Below are positions 1 through 6,973 of a stretch of 64,000 bases of DNA, one piece after another (the first letter of the stretch is position 1; the number at the start of each line of letters is the position of its first letter). The notes under the pieces were generated by a model, which worked only from the letters and a program-made list of their open reading frames with translations, was not told the DNA's origin and made no database searches. The position numbers and the translations under genes were made by a program. Source of the DNA: UBA695 sp042691655 (GTDB taxonomy: Bacteria > Verrucomicrobiota > Verrucomicrobiia > Chthoniobacterales > Chthoniobacteraceae); the NCBI GenBank assembly GCA_042691655.1, contig CP170506.1, positions 2,108,001 to 2,172,000 of the forward strand, given 5' to 3'.

Positions 1-1
1 G

Positions 2-160
2 CTTCTGAACCAGCCGGAAACCGCCGGGGCGCTCATGTCCGGCTCGGGGTCCACCAGCTTCGCCGTACTGCGCGAGGAAAACGGCGGTGCAGGCCTACAG
101 ACGCGGGTAAAGGAGGAGTTCGGCGACGTCTGGACCTGCCTTTGCCAGACAGCGCATTAG
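2..160 (+). CDS. ispE: 4-diphosphocytidyl-2-C-methyl-D-erythritol kinase, C-terminal end (partial)
   Basis: Only the last 52 codons are present; the gene enters from the left edge. The reading frame contains GALMSGSGSTSFAVL, which matches the third conserved motif of GHMP kinases and in particular the IspE version (glycine/serine-rich, lining the ATP/substrate pocket). IspE phosphorylates CDP-methylerythritol in the non-mevalonate isoprenoid pathway. The frame ends at the TAG at 158-160. The family assignment rests on one motif and the usual distance of that motif from the C-terminus, so another GHMP kinase cannot be fully excluded. Confidence 0.75.
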   Translation, partial: LLNQPETAGALMSGSGSTSFAVLREENGGAGLQTRVKEEFGDVWTCLCQTAH

Positions 161-223
161 GCTACAGCCCCCTCGTTCACAATCTCCATATTGGGAACGA
201 GGACACTCCCGCTGCTTCAGTGC

Positions 224-257
224 AAAAAAAACCGGGGAGCGTTCGCACACTCCCCGG
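224..257 (-). terminator. Rho-independent terminator of the deacetylase gene
   Basis: An 8-bp GC-rich stem (CCGGGGAG at 232-239 pairing with CTCCCCGG at 250-257) is followed on the minus strand by eight T (A-run 224-231). It lies 20 bases beyond the stop codon of the deacetylase gene at 277. Confidence 0.85.
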
Positions 258-276
258 CATAAAAAAACCACTTGGT

Positions 277-1536
277 CTACCTCTTCGCAGTCGGGTCGAA
301 CTTGAAGCTCCAGCGAGCTTCGGCGCGTTTGCCGTTCACTTTGCCCGAGACGATCACTGTGTAATCCTTATCGCGCAGCGGCTGCGTGGTCGGCTGGAAG
401 GAAACCGTCTGCGAGGCGGCATCGTACTTCGCCGGAACGAGCCCAAATCCGCTGATGCGCATCTGCACGCTGTCGGGTTCCAATGCCCCGAGACTCGTCA
501 GCACCGCGCTAATCTTCGGCTTCGCATCGGAGACCGTCGCCCCTCCCGCGGGAACCGTCGGCAGAGCCGGAGCCACGGGGGCCGAGGCCATCACAGGAGC
601 CGACATCACCGCCGCCCCCACCTGCCCCATGCCGCCGCCGATCATCGCCAGCGCGTCGTTGAACGTCTTCGGCTTGCCCTGCTCAATGGCATAGCGGCCG
701 ATCAAATCCGCCGCCGGGGCGCTAAAGGTATTCCGCTGGCCGTAGGTGACAAACGCGGCTTCGTACCCAGCCTGCTGCACCGCCTCGCGCGCTTTTTCGT
801 TGTAAGCGCCCTCCGGATAGGCGAACACGCTCACTTTGGTGCCCAGCTGATCCTCGATCACCTTCTTGGAGTCGGAAACCTCGCGCTTCAGCCATTGATC
901 CAGCCCACCGAGCTTCTGCCCGTCGGCCACGGCCTTGGCCGTGCGGCCCTTTAAATTCTGATGCGTATAGCTGTGGCAGCCAATCTCAACGCCCGCATCG
1001 CGCATCTCCGCGAGCTGATCCCAGCTCACCGATTTGCCCCCCGAGTTCACATACTGGATATAGACGAACATCGTGAAGGGATAGCCGTATTTCTTCAGGA
1101 TCGGCCACGCGTTCTCGTAAGCGGAAACATAGCCGTCGTCGATGGTAATGAGCGCGCTCTTGGCCGGAATCGGCTTCTCATCGCGCCGCCAGGCCAGGAA
1201 GTCCTGCATGGAAATCACCGTGAACCCGCTGTCTTTGATCGCCTGCATTTCCTTGTCGAAATCCTCCGGCTTGGTGGACATCGCGCTTTTAATGTCCTCG
1301 AAACGGTGGTAGCAGAGCACGATCACGCTCGCGTCGTGGTTGGCCGCAATCTTAGGGGTAGGAGTGGGGGTGGCCGGTTTCGGCGTGGGCGTTGCCGGGG
1401 TCGGCGTGGCCGTCTCGGCGGCGACGACCGGCTCCTTGGGCGCGCGGTGAAGAATTTTTTGGACTTTATCGCAGCCGGTATAGGAAAAAACCATGGCTGC
1501 GGCAGCCAGGCAGGCGAGAGTGAAGCGGAATTTCAT
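277..1536 (-). CDS. Lipoprotein polysaccharide deacetylase (NodB/CE4 family)
   Basis: This 419-residue protein starts with a lipoprotein signal (hydrophobic stretch then SYTGC, lipid Cys at residue 22), so it is probably anchored to a membrane facing the periplasm. A Pro/Thr-rich linker (about residues 35-62) precedes a NodB-type domain: VLCYHRF, then LITIDDGY (the metal/catalytic Asp pair) and GCHSYTHQNL (the metal-binding His pair). The C-terminal 110 residues after about 300 look like a separate beta-type module with no identified function. Enzymes of this family remove N-acetyl groups from peptidoglycan or exopolysaccharide; the substrate here is unknown. It is convergent with ispE and has its own terminator. 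Confidence 0.85.
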   Translation of the reverse strand: MKFRFTLACLAAAAMVFSYTGCDKVQKILHRAPKEPVVAAETATPTPATPTPKPATPTPTPKIAANHDASVIVLCYHRFEDIKSAMSTKPEDFDKEMQAIKDSGFTVISMQDFLAWRRDEKPIPAKSALITIDDGYVSAYENAWPILKKYGYPFTMFVYIQYVNSGGKSVSWDQLAEMRDAGVEIGCHSYTHQNLKGRTAKAVADGQKLGGLDQWLKREVSDSKKVIEDQLGTKVSVFAYPEGAYNEKAREAVQQAGYEAAFVTYGQRNTFSAPAADLIGRYAIEQGKPKTFNDALAMIGGGMGQVGAAVMSAPVMASAPVAPALPTVPAGGATVSDAKPKISAVLTSLGALEPDSVQMRISGFGLVPAKYDAASQTVSFQPTTQPLRDKDYTVIVSGKVNGKRAEARWSFKFDPTAKR

Positions 1537-1601
1537 GGGTGTTCACCGAACTTACAGTATTTTGCCCGTTCGCAAATGAGAAATCAGCAACGGTTTAAAT
1601 T

Positions 1602-1630
1602 AGGGCCCCTCTGGAAACCGGGGTGCCCTT
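1602..1630. repeat. Short hairpin copy of the AGGGCACCTCTGG element
   Basis: This stretch carries the same AGGGC-CCTCTGGAAACCGGGG core as the terminal repeat of the foldback element at 6589-6749, collapsed so that the left arm (from 1602) pairs with GGGGTGCCCT (1619-1628). It ends 10 bases before the proposed thiE start and may affect thiE translation or be a relic insertion. Confidence 0.6.
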
Positions 1631-1640
1631 TAGTGCGGCG

Positions 1641-2309
1641 ATGAAAAAACAATCAATGCTTGATAATCTAGATCAAGATTCTAGGATTTACCCCGTGAGC
1701 CTGACAAAACCAGACGTAGCCGCCTTTTTCGCCGGAGCGCTTTATGTGATTTCAGATGATCCGGACGTACTGGCCCGCGCCATCGACGACGGCGTGAAGA
1801 TTATCCAGCTGCGCGACAAAAAGGGAAGCGCCGATGAGATCCGCCCCAAGGCGGCCAAAATCCAGGCTCACCCCCGGCGCGGCAGCGTGCTCTTTCTCCT
1901 CAACGATGACGCCACGCTGGCCCGCGAAGTCGGCGCCGACGGCGTCCACATCGGCCAGGATACCGACACCGTGGAAACGCGCAAGACCCTGGGGGAGCCC
2001 TTCGTCCTGGGCAAGACGACCCACAACCTCACGCAGGCCCGCCAGGCGCTCGCGGAGGGCGCGGATTACATTTCCGCCGGGCCCGTCTACCCCACCCCCA
2101 CCAAGCCGGGTCGCCCCGCCGTCGGGCTCGGGTACGTGCGCGAAGTCGCCGAAAACATCCCACTCCCTTTCGTAGCCATTGGAGGAATCGACGAAACGAA
2201 CATCGATGGCGTCATCCAATCCGGGGCCCGTACCGTCGGCATCGTACGCGCGGCGAAGCTGGCTCCTTTATTTTTACAAAAGGTGTCTCGACATGAAGAT
2301 CAGTCTTAA
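1641..2309 (+). CDS. thiE: Thiamine-phosphate synthase
   Basis: This 222-residue protein joins HMP-diphosphate and the thiazole phosphate to give thiamine phosphate. TIM-barrel family motifs are present in order: VKIIQLRDK, LLNDDATLAREVGADGVHIG, GKTTHN, DYISAGPVYPTPTK and FVAIGGI, covering the pyrophosphate and thiazole-phosphate binding loops. The ATG at 1641 was chosen over the GTG at 1623, which sits inside a repeat element; the ATG at 1656 is also possible. It is the first gene of a thiE-thiS-thiG-thiH-thiF operon and overlaps thiS by 17 bases. No TPP riboswitch is recognisable in the short leader. Confidence 0.93.
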   Translation: MKKQSMLDNLDQDSRIYPVSLTKPDVAAFFAGALYVISDDPDVLARAIDDGVKIIQLRDKKGSADEIRPKAAKIQAHPRRGSVLFLLNDDATLAREVGADGVHIGQDTDTVETRKTLGEPFVLGKTTHNLTQARQALAEGADYISAGPVYPTPTKPGRPAVGLGYVREVAENIPLPFVAIGGIDETNIDGVIQSGARTVGIVRAAKLAPLFLQKVSRHEDQS

Positions 2310-2490
2310 TGGAAAATCAGTGGATACCACTGCCGGAACGCTCGCGGAGATGGTGGAAGCCTTCCACTTAAGCCCGGAGACCATTGTCATCGAGCAAAAT
2401 GGCAACCTGGCCAAAAAAACGGCCTGGTCCACGACTCCGCTCAATGCAGGCGACCAGATCGAGGTCGTCGCGTTCGTCGGCGGCGGTTAG
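2293..2490 (+). CDS. thiS: Sulfur carrier protein ThiS
   Basis: This is a 65-residue beta-grasp sulfur carrier ending in VAFVGGG. The terminal Gly-Gly is adenylated by ThiF and then turned into a thiocarboxylate, which donates sulfur to the thiazole ring made by ThiG. Family features include a start MKISLNGK and the segment VVAF before the glycine tail. The ATG at 2293 lies inside thiE, so the two genes are translationally coupled. Confidence 0.93.
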   Translation: MKISLNGKSVDTTAGTLAEMVEAFHLSPETIVIEQNGNLAKKTAWSTTPLNAGDQIEVVAFVGGG

Positions 2491-2506
2491 CAGCCGTTAG
2501 GATACC

Positions 2507-3277
2507 ATGAGTGAATTAGTGATCGGAGGCCGCAGCCTCTCCAGCCGTTTCTTGCTTGGGACTGGGAAATTCAAAAGCAAACAAGAGTTGCAGGAAGTCA
2601 TCCAGCGTTCGAAAACGAGCGTTGTAACCGTCGCCCTGCGCCGCGTCGATATCGAGAAAAACGAGGACAACATCGTCTCGTACATTCCCGAGGGCGTCAC
2701 GCTTTTGGCCAACACCTCCGGCGCGCGCAACGCCAAGGAAGCCGTCCGGATCGCCCGCATGAGCCGCGAAACCGGCCTCGGCAACTGGGTCAAAATCGAG
2801 ATTATGACCGACAGCAAGTACCTGCTGCCCGACAACCAGGAAACAATCAAAGCGACCGAGATTCTCGCCGCCGAAGGCTTCGTGGTGCTCCCCTACGTCA
2901 GCCCCGATCTCTACGTGGCCCGCGACCTCGTCAAAGCCGGAGCCGCCGCCGTCATGCCGCTCGGTTCGCTCATCGGCAGCAACCAGGGCCTGCGCACCCG
3001 CACCCTCCTCGAAGTGCTCATTAACGAGATCCACGAAGTGCCCATCATCGTCGACGCGGGCATCGGCCGCCCATCCCACGCTGCGGAAGCCATGGAGATC
3101 GGCGCGGATGCCGTGCTCGTCAATACCGCCGTTGCCTCGGCAGAGCACCCGGCCCTCATGGCCGAGGCCTTCGCCCTGGCCGTCGCCGCGGGCCGCCTGG
3201 CCTGGGAGGCCGGAGCGGGTGAACAATCCGCCATCGCGCGCGCCTCTTCGCCTCTAACGGGGTTCCTCCATGAGTAA
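2507..3277 (+). CDS. thiG: Thiazole synthase
   Basis: This 256-residue TIM-barrel enzyme makes the thiazole phosphate moiety of thiamine from deoxyxylulose phosphate, dehydroglycine and ThiS-thiocarboxylate. Diagnostic motifs are SSRFLLGTGKF near the N-terminus, VLPYVSPDLYVARDL, AVMPLGSLIGSNQG, PIIVDAGIGRPSHAAEAMEIGADAVL split over the phosphate-binding end of the barrel, and NTAVASAEHPALMA. The length is normal. It follows thiS by 16 bases and overlaps thiH by 8. Confidence 0.97.
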   Translation: MSELVIGGRSLSSRFLLGTGKFKSKQELQEVIQRSKTSVVTVALRRVDIEKNEDNIVSYIPEGVTLLANTSGARNAKEAVRIARMSRETGLGNWVKIEIMTDSKYLLPDNQETIKATEILAAEGFVVLPYVSPDLYVARDLVKAGAAAVMPLGSLIGSNQGLRTRTLLEVLINEIHEVPIIVDAGIGRPSHAAEAMEIGADAVLVNTAVASAEHPALMAEAFALAVAAGRLAWEAGAGEQSAIARASSPLTGFLHE

Positions 3278-4253
3278 ACTCGACGCGCTCTTTCAGCGCG
3301 GCACGGAGGACCTCGCCCAGGAGGCACAACAGATCACGCGGCAGTACTGGGGCCGGGCCGTCAGCCTGTTCGCGCCGCTCTATATCTCCAACTTCTGCGA
3401 AAACGGCTGCATCTACTGTGGATTCAGCAGCCGCATGCGCATCAAACGCGAAAAGCTCACCCCAGAGCAGATCGATGCCGAGTGCCAGGCCCTCGCCGCC
3501 ACCGGCATCCAGAACGTCCTCCTCCTCACGGGCGAATCGCACGTACACAGCCCGCTTTCCTACCTGATTGAGGCCGTCGAAATCGCGAAAAAGTACTTTC
3601 CCAACATCGGCGTCGAAGTTCAGCCGATGGACACCGCTGACTACCGGCAGCTCGTGGCCGCCGGGGTCGATGGCATGACCTGCTTTCAGGAAACCTACGA
3701 CGAAGCCCTCTACCCAACGCTCCACCCACTCGGACGCAAACACGATTACCGCTACCGGCTGGGCACCCCCTACCGCGCCGCCGAGGCGGGGATCCGCAGA
3801 GTCGGCTTCGGGGCCCTCCTGGGGCTCAACGAGTGGCGGCCCGAGGTGGAGGCGCTTTTCGCCCACGTCGCCGACGTCGAGAACCGCTTCCCCGGCACCG
3901 ACATCGCCATTTCCTTCCCCCGCCTGCTGCCCATCGAGGGCGCGCTCGTGAAGCCCAAGCCCATCAGCGACGAGGTGCTCGTGCGCATCATGTGCATCGC
4001 TCGCATCCTCTTTCCCCGGGTATGCATCACCCTTTCCACCCGGGAGAACGCCCGCTTCCGCGACAACGTCCTCCCGATCATGGTCACGCAAATATCCGCC
4101 GCATCGGCCACCACCGTCGGCGGGTACGCCAGGCCCCGCGTGGATCACGACGGCCAGTTCGCCCCGAGCGACGAACGTTCGCTGGCGGAAGTCAAAGAAA
4201 TGCTCCTCACCAAAGGCTATGACCCAGTATTCACCGACTGGCGTCGACTCTGA
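3270..4253 (+). CDS. thiH: 2-iminoacetate synthase (radical SAM tyrosine lyase)
   Basis: This 327-residue radical SAM enzyme cleaves tyrosine to dehydroglycine for thiazole synthesis. The CxxxCxxC cluster motif appears as CENGCIYCGF near residue 40, followed by TGES and GVEVQPMDTADY as in ThiH proteins. The use of SAM rather than O2 suits anaerobic thiamine synthesis; no thiO glycine oxidase is present. It overlaps thiG by 8 bases and thiF by 35. It is slightly shorter than the common family length of about 370. Confidence 0.95.
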   Translation: MSKLDALFQRGTEDLAQEAQQITRQYWGRAVSLFAPLYISNFCENGCIYCGFSSRMRIKREKLTPEQIDAECQALAATGIQNVLLLTGESHVHSPLSYLIEAVEIAKKYFPNIGVEVQPMDTADYRQLVAAGVDGMTCFQETYDEALYPTLHPLGRKHDYRYRLGTPYRAAEAGIRRVGFGALLGLNEWRPEVEALFAHVADVENRFPGTDIAISFPRLLPIEGALVKPKPISDEVLVRIMCIARILFPRVCITLSTRENARFRDNVLPIMVTQISAASATTVGGYARPRVDHDGQFAPSDERSLAEVKEMLLTKGYDPVFTDWRRL

Positions 4254-4863
4254 CGCCAACATTTTCGAAGCTGCCGTAAAGGCCTACTACCAGCCCCGCC
4301 AGTGGCAGCACATCCGCAACACCCGCATCGGGATCGCCGGAGCAGGCGGCCTCGGCTCCAACATCGCCGTGGCGCTGGTTAGGAGCGGCTTCAAGCATTT
4401 GGAGATCATCGATTTCGACGTGCTAGAGGCCAAAAACCTCAACCGCCAGTACTACTTCCTCGATGAAGTGGGCCTGCCCAAGGTCGAATCCCTCGCCAAG
4501 CGCCTGCAGGCCATCAACCCGGCCGTGGAAATCACCACCCACCAGGTCCGGATCACCGAGGAGAACATCGGATGCTACTTCCAAGACGCCGACTACGTCT
4601 TCGAAGCCTTCGATCGGCCCGAAGCCAAACGCCTCTTCCTGGAGCACTTCCTCGGGGGCAAGAAATTCATCGTCATGGGCAGCGGCATGGCCGGGATTCC
4701 CAACAGCCCGCCCATCGTCATCCGGAAGCTCAAAGAGCACGCCTACATCGTCGGCGACGGCGTCACCAACGTCGGCCCTGAAAACCCGCCGTGCGCCCCG
4801 CGCGTCTCCGTCTGCGCCGGGCTCATGGCCTCCGTAGTCCTGGAGCACGTCTGCGCCAAGTAG
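4219..4863 (+). CDS. thiF: ThiS adenylyltransferase (ThiF/E1-like)
   Basis: This 214-residue protein has the nucleotide-binding GIAGAGGLGSNIAV, the Asp of IIDFDVLEAKNLNRQYY and VFEAFDRPEAK, as in ThiF proteins that adenylate the ThiS C-terminus. It is the compact form found in Clostridia-type operons, without the C-terminal Zn-Cys pair region of MoeB. The 35-base overlap with thiH indicates coupling. A similar fold occurs in the nearby tcdA, but position in the thi operon and length separate them. Confidence 0.9.
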   Translation: MTQYSPTGVDSDANIFEAAVKAYYQPRQWQHIRNTRIGIAGAGGLGSNIAVALVRSGFKHLEIIDFDVLEAKNLNRQYYFLDEVGLPKVESLAKRLQAINPAVEITTHQVRITEENIGCYFQDADYVFEAFDRPEAKRLFLEHFLGGKKFIVMGSGMAGIPNSPPIVIRKLKEHAYIVGDGVTNVGPENPPCAPRVSVCAGLMASVVLEHVCAK

Positions 4864-4908
4864 GAAAAAAGCCCCCCCTTGCACGGGTTGCTAATCTCAA
4901 CGCAACAC

Positions 4909-5487
4909 ATGAAAGCCATCGCCATCAACGGAAGCCCCCGCAAGGGCGGCAACACAGAAATCCTGCTCAAGCGCGTCCTCGAACCGATCGCCAAAGCCGG
5001 GATCGAAACCGAACTCGTGCAAATCGGCGGCCACCCCGTCCGGGGCTGCGTCGCCTGCGGCCAGTGTCGGGAGAAGCAGAACCGGCTCTGCTCGAACAAC
5101 AGCGACCTCGTCAACGAAGTCATCACCAAAATGTTCGACGCCGACGCCATCATCCTCGGCTCGCCAACCTACTTCGCCAACGTCACCGCCGAAATGAAAG
5201 CTCTCATGGACCGGGCGGGCTACGTTGCGCTGGCCAACGGCGGACTCTTCAAGCGGAAGGTCGGCGCAGCCGTCGTCGTCAACCGCCGGGGCGGGGCCAA
5301 CAACACCTTTGACGCCATCAACCACCTCTTTTTGATGAATCAGATGATCGTTCCGGGGTCCATCTACTGGAACTTCGGCGTCGGCAGGGAAAAAGGGGAA
5401 GTCGAGGGGGACGAAGAGGCGCTGCGCAACATGGCCGACCTGGGGGAGACCATAACATGGCTCCTGACGAACTTGAAGGGGTGCTAA
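4909..5487 (+). CDS. Iron-sulfur flavoprotein / NAD(P)H-dependent FMN reductase-like protein
   Basis: This 192-residue flavodoxin-fold protein starts AINGSPRKGGNTEILL (the FMN phosphate loop) and contains GCVACGQC followed by a further Cys, the compact cysteine motif of iron-sulfur flavoproteins, then ILGSPTYFANV. It probably transfers electrons between a nicotinamide donor and an unknown acceptor. The ATG at 4909 matches the family N-terminus better than an upstream in-frame ATG at 4879. It follows thiF by 45 bases, so it could be read with the thi operon; no thiamine role is implied. Confidence 0.8.
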   Translation: MKAIAINGSPRKGGNTEILLKRVLEPIAKAGIETELVQIGGHPVRGCVACGQCREKQNRLCSNNSDLVNEVITKMFDADAIILGSPTYFANVTAEMKALMDRAGYVALANGGLFKRKVGAAVVVNRRGGANNTFDAINHLFLMNQMIVPGSIYWNFGVGREKGEVEGDEEALRNMADLGETITWLLTNLKGC

Positions 5488-5703
5488 GGGAAACGAAGTT
5501 TCCCTGAGGTGCAGGATGATAAGCGCCCGAGGCGCTTGGCGGAGTCGCTTCGCTTTCCAGCGTGTGCAAGGCGGGCGGTGAGCTTTGAAAAACGCCATGT
5601 TTTTTGAGCCCGCCTTGCGGAATGTTTTTGGATTCCGGGGCTCTGCCCCAGTCCCCGGCAAGGGGCTTGCCCCTTGCAACCCTTCTGGAAACTGCGTTTC
5701 CTA
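5487..5703. repeat. Hairpin-rich MITE-like intergenic element
   Basis: The whole interval between two convergent genes is structured. Imperfect terminal inverted repeats (5487-5503 and 5687-5703, each with a GGAAACG-type core) overlap the stop codons of both neighbours. Inside are stacked hairpins such as GCAAGGGG (5658-5665) with CCCCTTGC (5670-5677) and a CCGGGGC/GCCCC pair just before it. No protein is supported here. It may act as a two-way terminator. Confidence 0.55.
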
Positions 5704-6483
5704 TTTTCCAAGCGCCAGCCGCCGCACTACCTCTCCCGCTGCCGCGAGCCCAAACGCCCCGGTCACAAACGCCGCCGCGCCATACCCGCTCGCGCAATCC
5801 ATCCGCAGGTTATCCCCCGCCTCCGGCGTGCAACAAACCGTCCCATCCCGCTGCGGAAACACCTGCGATTCCGGCGAATAAACCGCAGGTACCCCCCATT
5901 CGTGTCCCCCTCCCTTGCTCCACCCGTATTCCCGCCGAAGCTCCCGGCGCACTTGCTTTAAAAGCACATCGCCACTCGTACTGCCAAGATCCGCCGTGCG
6001 CACCTGCGTCCCATCGCGCCGCCCTCCCGCGCCCCCCACCGTCACGACCCCGATCCCTCTCTCCCGCGCCTTGGAAATAAGGAGCGCCTTCACCGACATC
6101 CGGTCCACCGCATCCACAATCCAGTCAAAAGGCACCTCGGGCGAAAGCAGCCGCTCCGCCGAGCTTGCCAGGAAAAATTCCGGCACCGCACACACCACAC
6201 ACTCGGGATAAATCAGCCCCACCCGCTCCGCCAACACCTGCACCTTGGGACACCCCACCGTCCCCTCCAGCGCCGGAAGCTGCCGGTTCGTATTGGTCAC
6301 GCAAACGTCATCCATATCAATCAGCGTCAGCCGCCCGACCCCCGAACGGGCCAGCGCCTCCACCGTCCAGGAGCCGACGCCCCCCACACCCACCACCGCC
6401 ACGTGCGCGCCCGCAAGCCGGGCCAGCGCCTCGCGTCCAAACAAACGGCCCAGGCCGCCAAAACGATCAATATCAGGATTCAT
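5701..6483 (-). CDS. tcdA: tRNA threonylcarbamoyladenosine dehydratase (TcdA/CsdL family)
   Basis: This 260-residue E1-like protein begins RFGGLGRLFG and has the nucleotide-binding AVVGVGGVGSWTVEALARSG, LIDMDDVCVTNTNRQ and IVDAVDRMSVK. These match TcdA (YgdL), which uses ATP to cyclise t6A37 to ct6A in ANN-decoding tRNAs. The ATG at 6483 places the family N-terminus correctly; a GTG at 6534 would add 17 residues with no family match. The gene converges on the flavoprotein gene across a structured repeat. Confidence 0.87.
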   Translation of the reverse strand: MNPDIDRFGGLGRLFGREALARLAGAHVAVVGVGGVGSWTVEALARSGVGRLTLIDMDDVCVTNTNRQLPALEGTVGCPKVQVLAERVGLIYPECVVCAVPEFFLASSAERLLSPEVPFDWIVDAVDRMSVKALLISKARERGIGVVTVGGAGGRRDGTQVRTADLGSTSGDVLLKQVRRELRREYGWSKGGGHEWGVPAVYSPESQVFPQRDGTVCCTPEAGDNLRMDCASGYGAAAFVTGAFGLAAAGEVVRRLALGK

Positions 6484-6588
6484 TGGGAGGGAACGCTTTA
6501 CCGCAAACGGCAAAAAAATCAACCGGGGATTCACCTAAAGCCCTTCTTCTTCCCCAACGCGCAAGATCCCGGCGAAAAATTGCGATTC

Positions 6589-6749
6589 AGGGCACCTCTG
6601 GAAACCGGGGTATGGCAGCCACGAAGGATTTTTGATGCCCTTTCGGCCCCATTTTTCGGGCAATATTCATCAATATTGACTGAAAAATGGGGCCATAAGG
6701 GCGCAAAAAGACAAAGTGGATGACGTGCCCCGGTTTCCAGAGGTGCCCT
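6589..6749. repeat. Complete foldback (MITE-like) element with 22-bp perfect inverted repeats
   Basis: Perfect 22-bp terminal inverted repeats lie at 6589-6610 and 6728-6749. A nested pair GGCCCCATTTTTC (6645-6657) and GAAAAATGGGGCC (6682-6694) and a central AATATT pair make almost the whole 161 bp one long hairpin. No transposase is encoded. Partial copies of the ends occur at 1602, 18273, 19291 and 28496. Together with the site at 6790 it fills the 490-base gap between tcdA and the transcarboxylase gene, where no gene is supported. Confidence 0.8.
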
Positions 6750-6789
6750 TCAGTATCATTTTCCGTCTAAAATTATCAAAGATGATGCT

Positions 6790-6805
6790 TGTGATTTTTT
6801 TCACA
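6790..6805. promoter_or_regulatory. CRP/FNR-superfamily type operator upstream of the propionate operon
   Basis: The sequence TGTGATTTTTTTCACA is a perfect match to the TGTGA-N6-TCACA palindrome bound by cAMP receptor protein-like regulators. It is 168 bases before the start of the transcarboxylase 5S gene and is the only gene-proximal perfect copy noticed. No regulator gene of this family is in the window, so its use is inferred from the motif only. Confidence 0.5.
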
Positions 6806-6973
6806 TGCCCTAACTTCGTCCGGAATTGATGAGTCTTCCCGAACGCCCCAAACCTTCAGCGGCAACTCAGAGTCCCTCTTTCGAAGTAACAAGAAACGGG
6901 GGGCCCTGGCCAATAAATGCGCAGCGGGGTGCCGTATTTTCCTACTATTTTTACTTCTAATAGAAGCTCCACA

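Noticed and set aside
1560..1640. Possible TPP riboswitch before the thiamine operon
   Set aside because: The conserved CTGAGA and GAACCTGA-type segments are absent; the region is short and occupied by a hairpin repeat.
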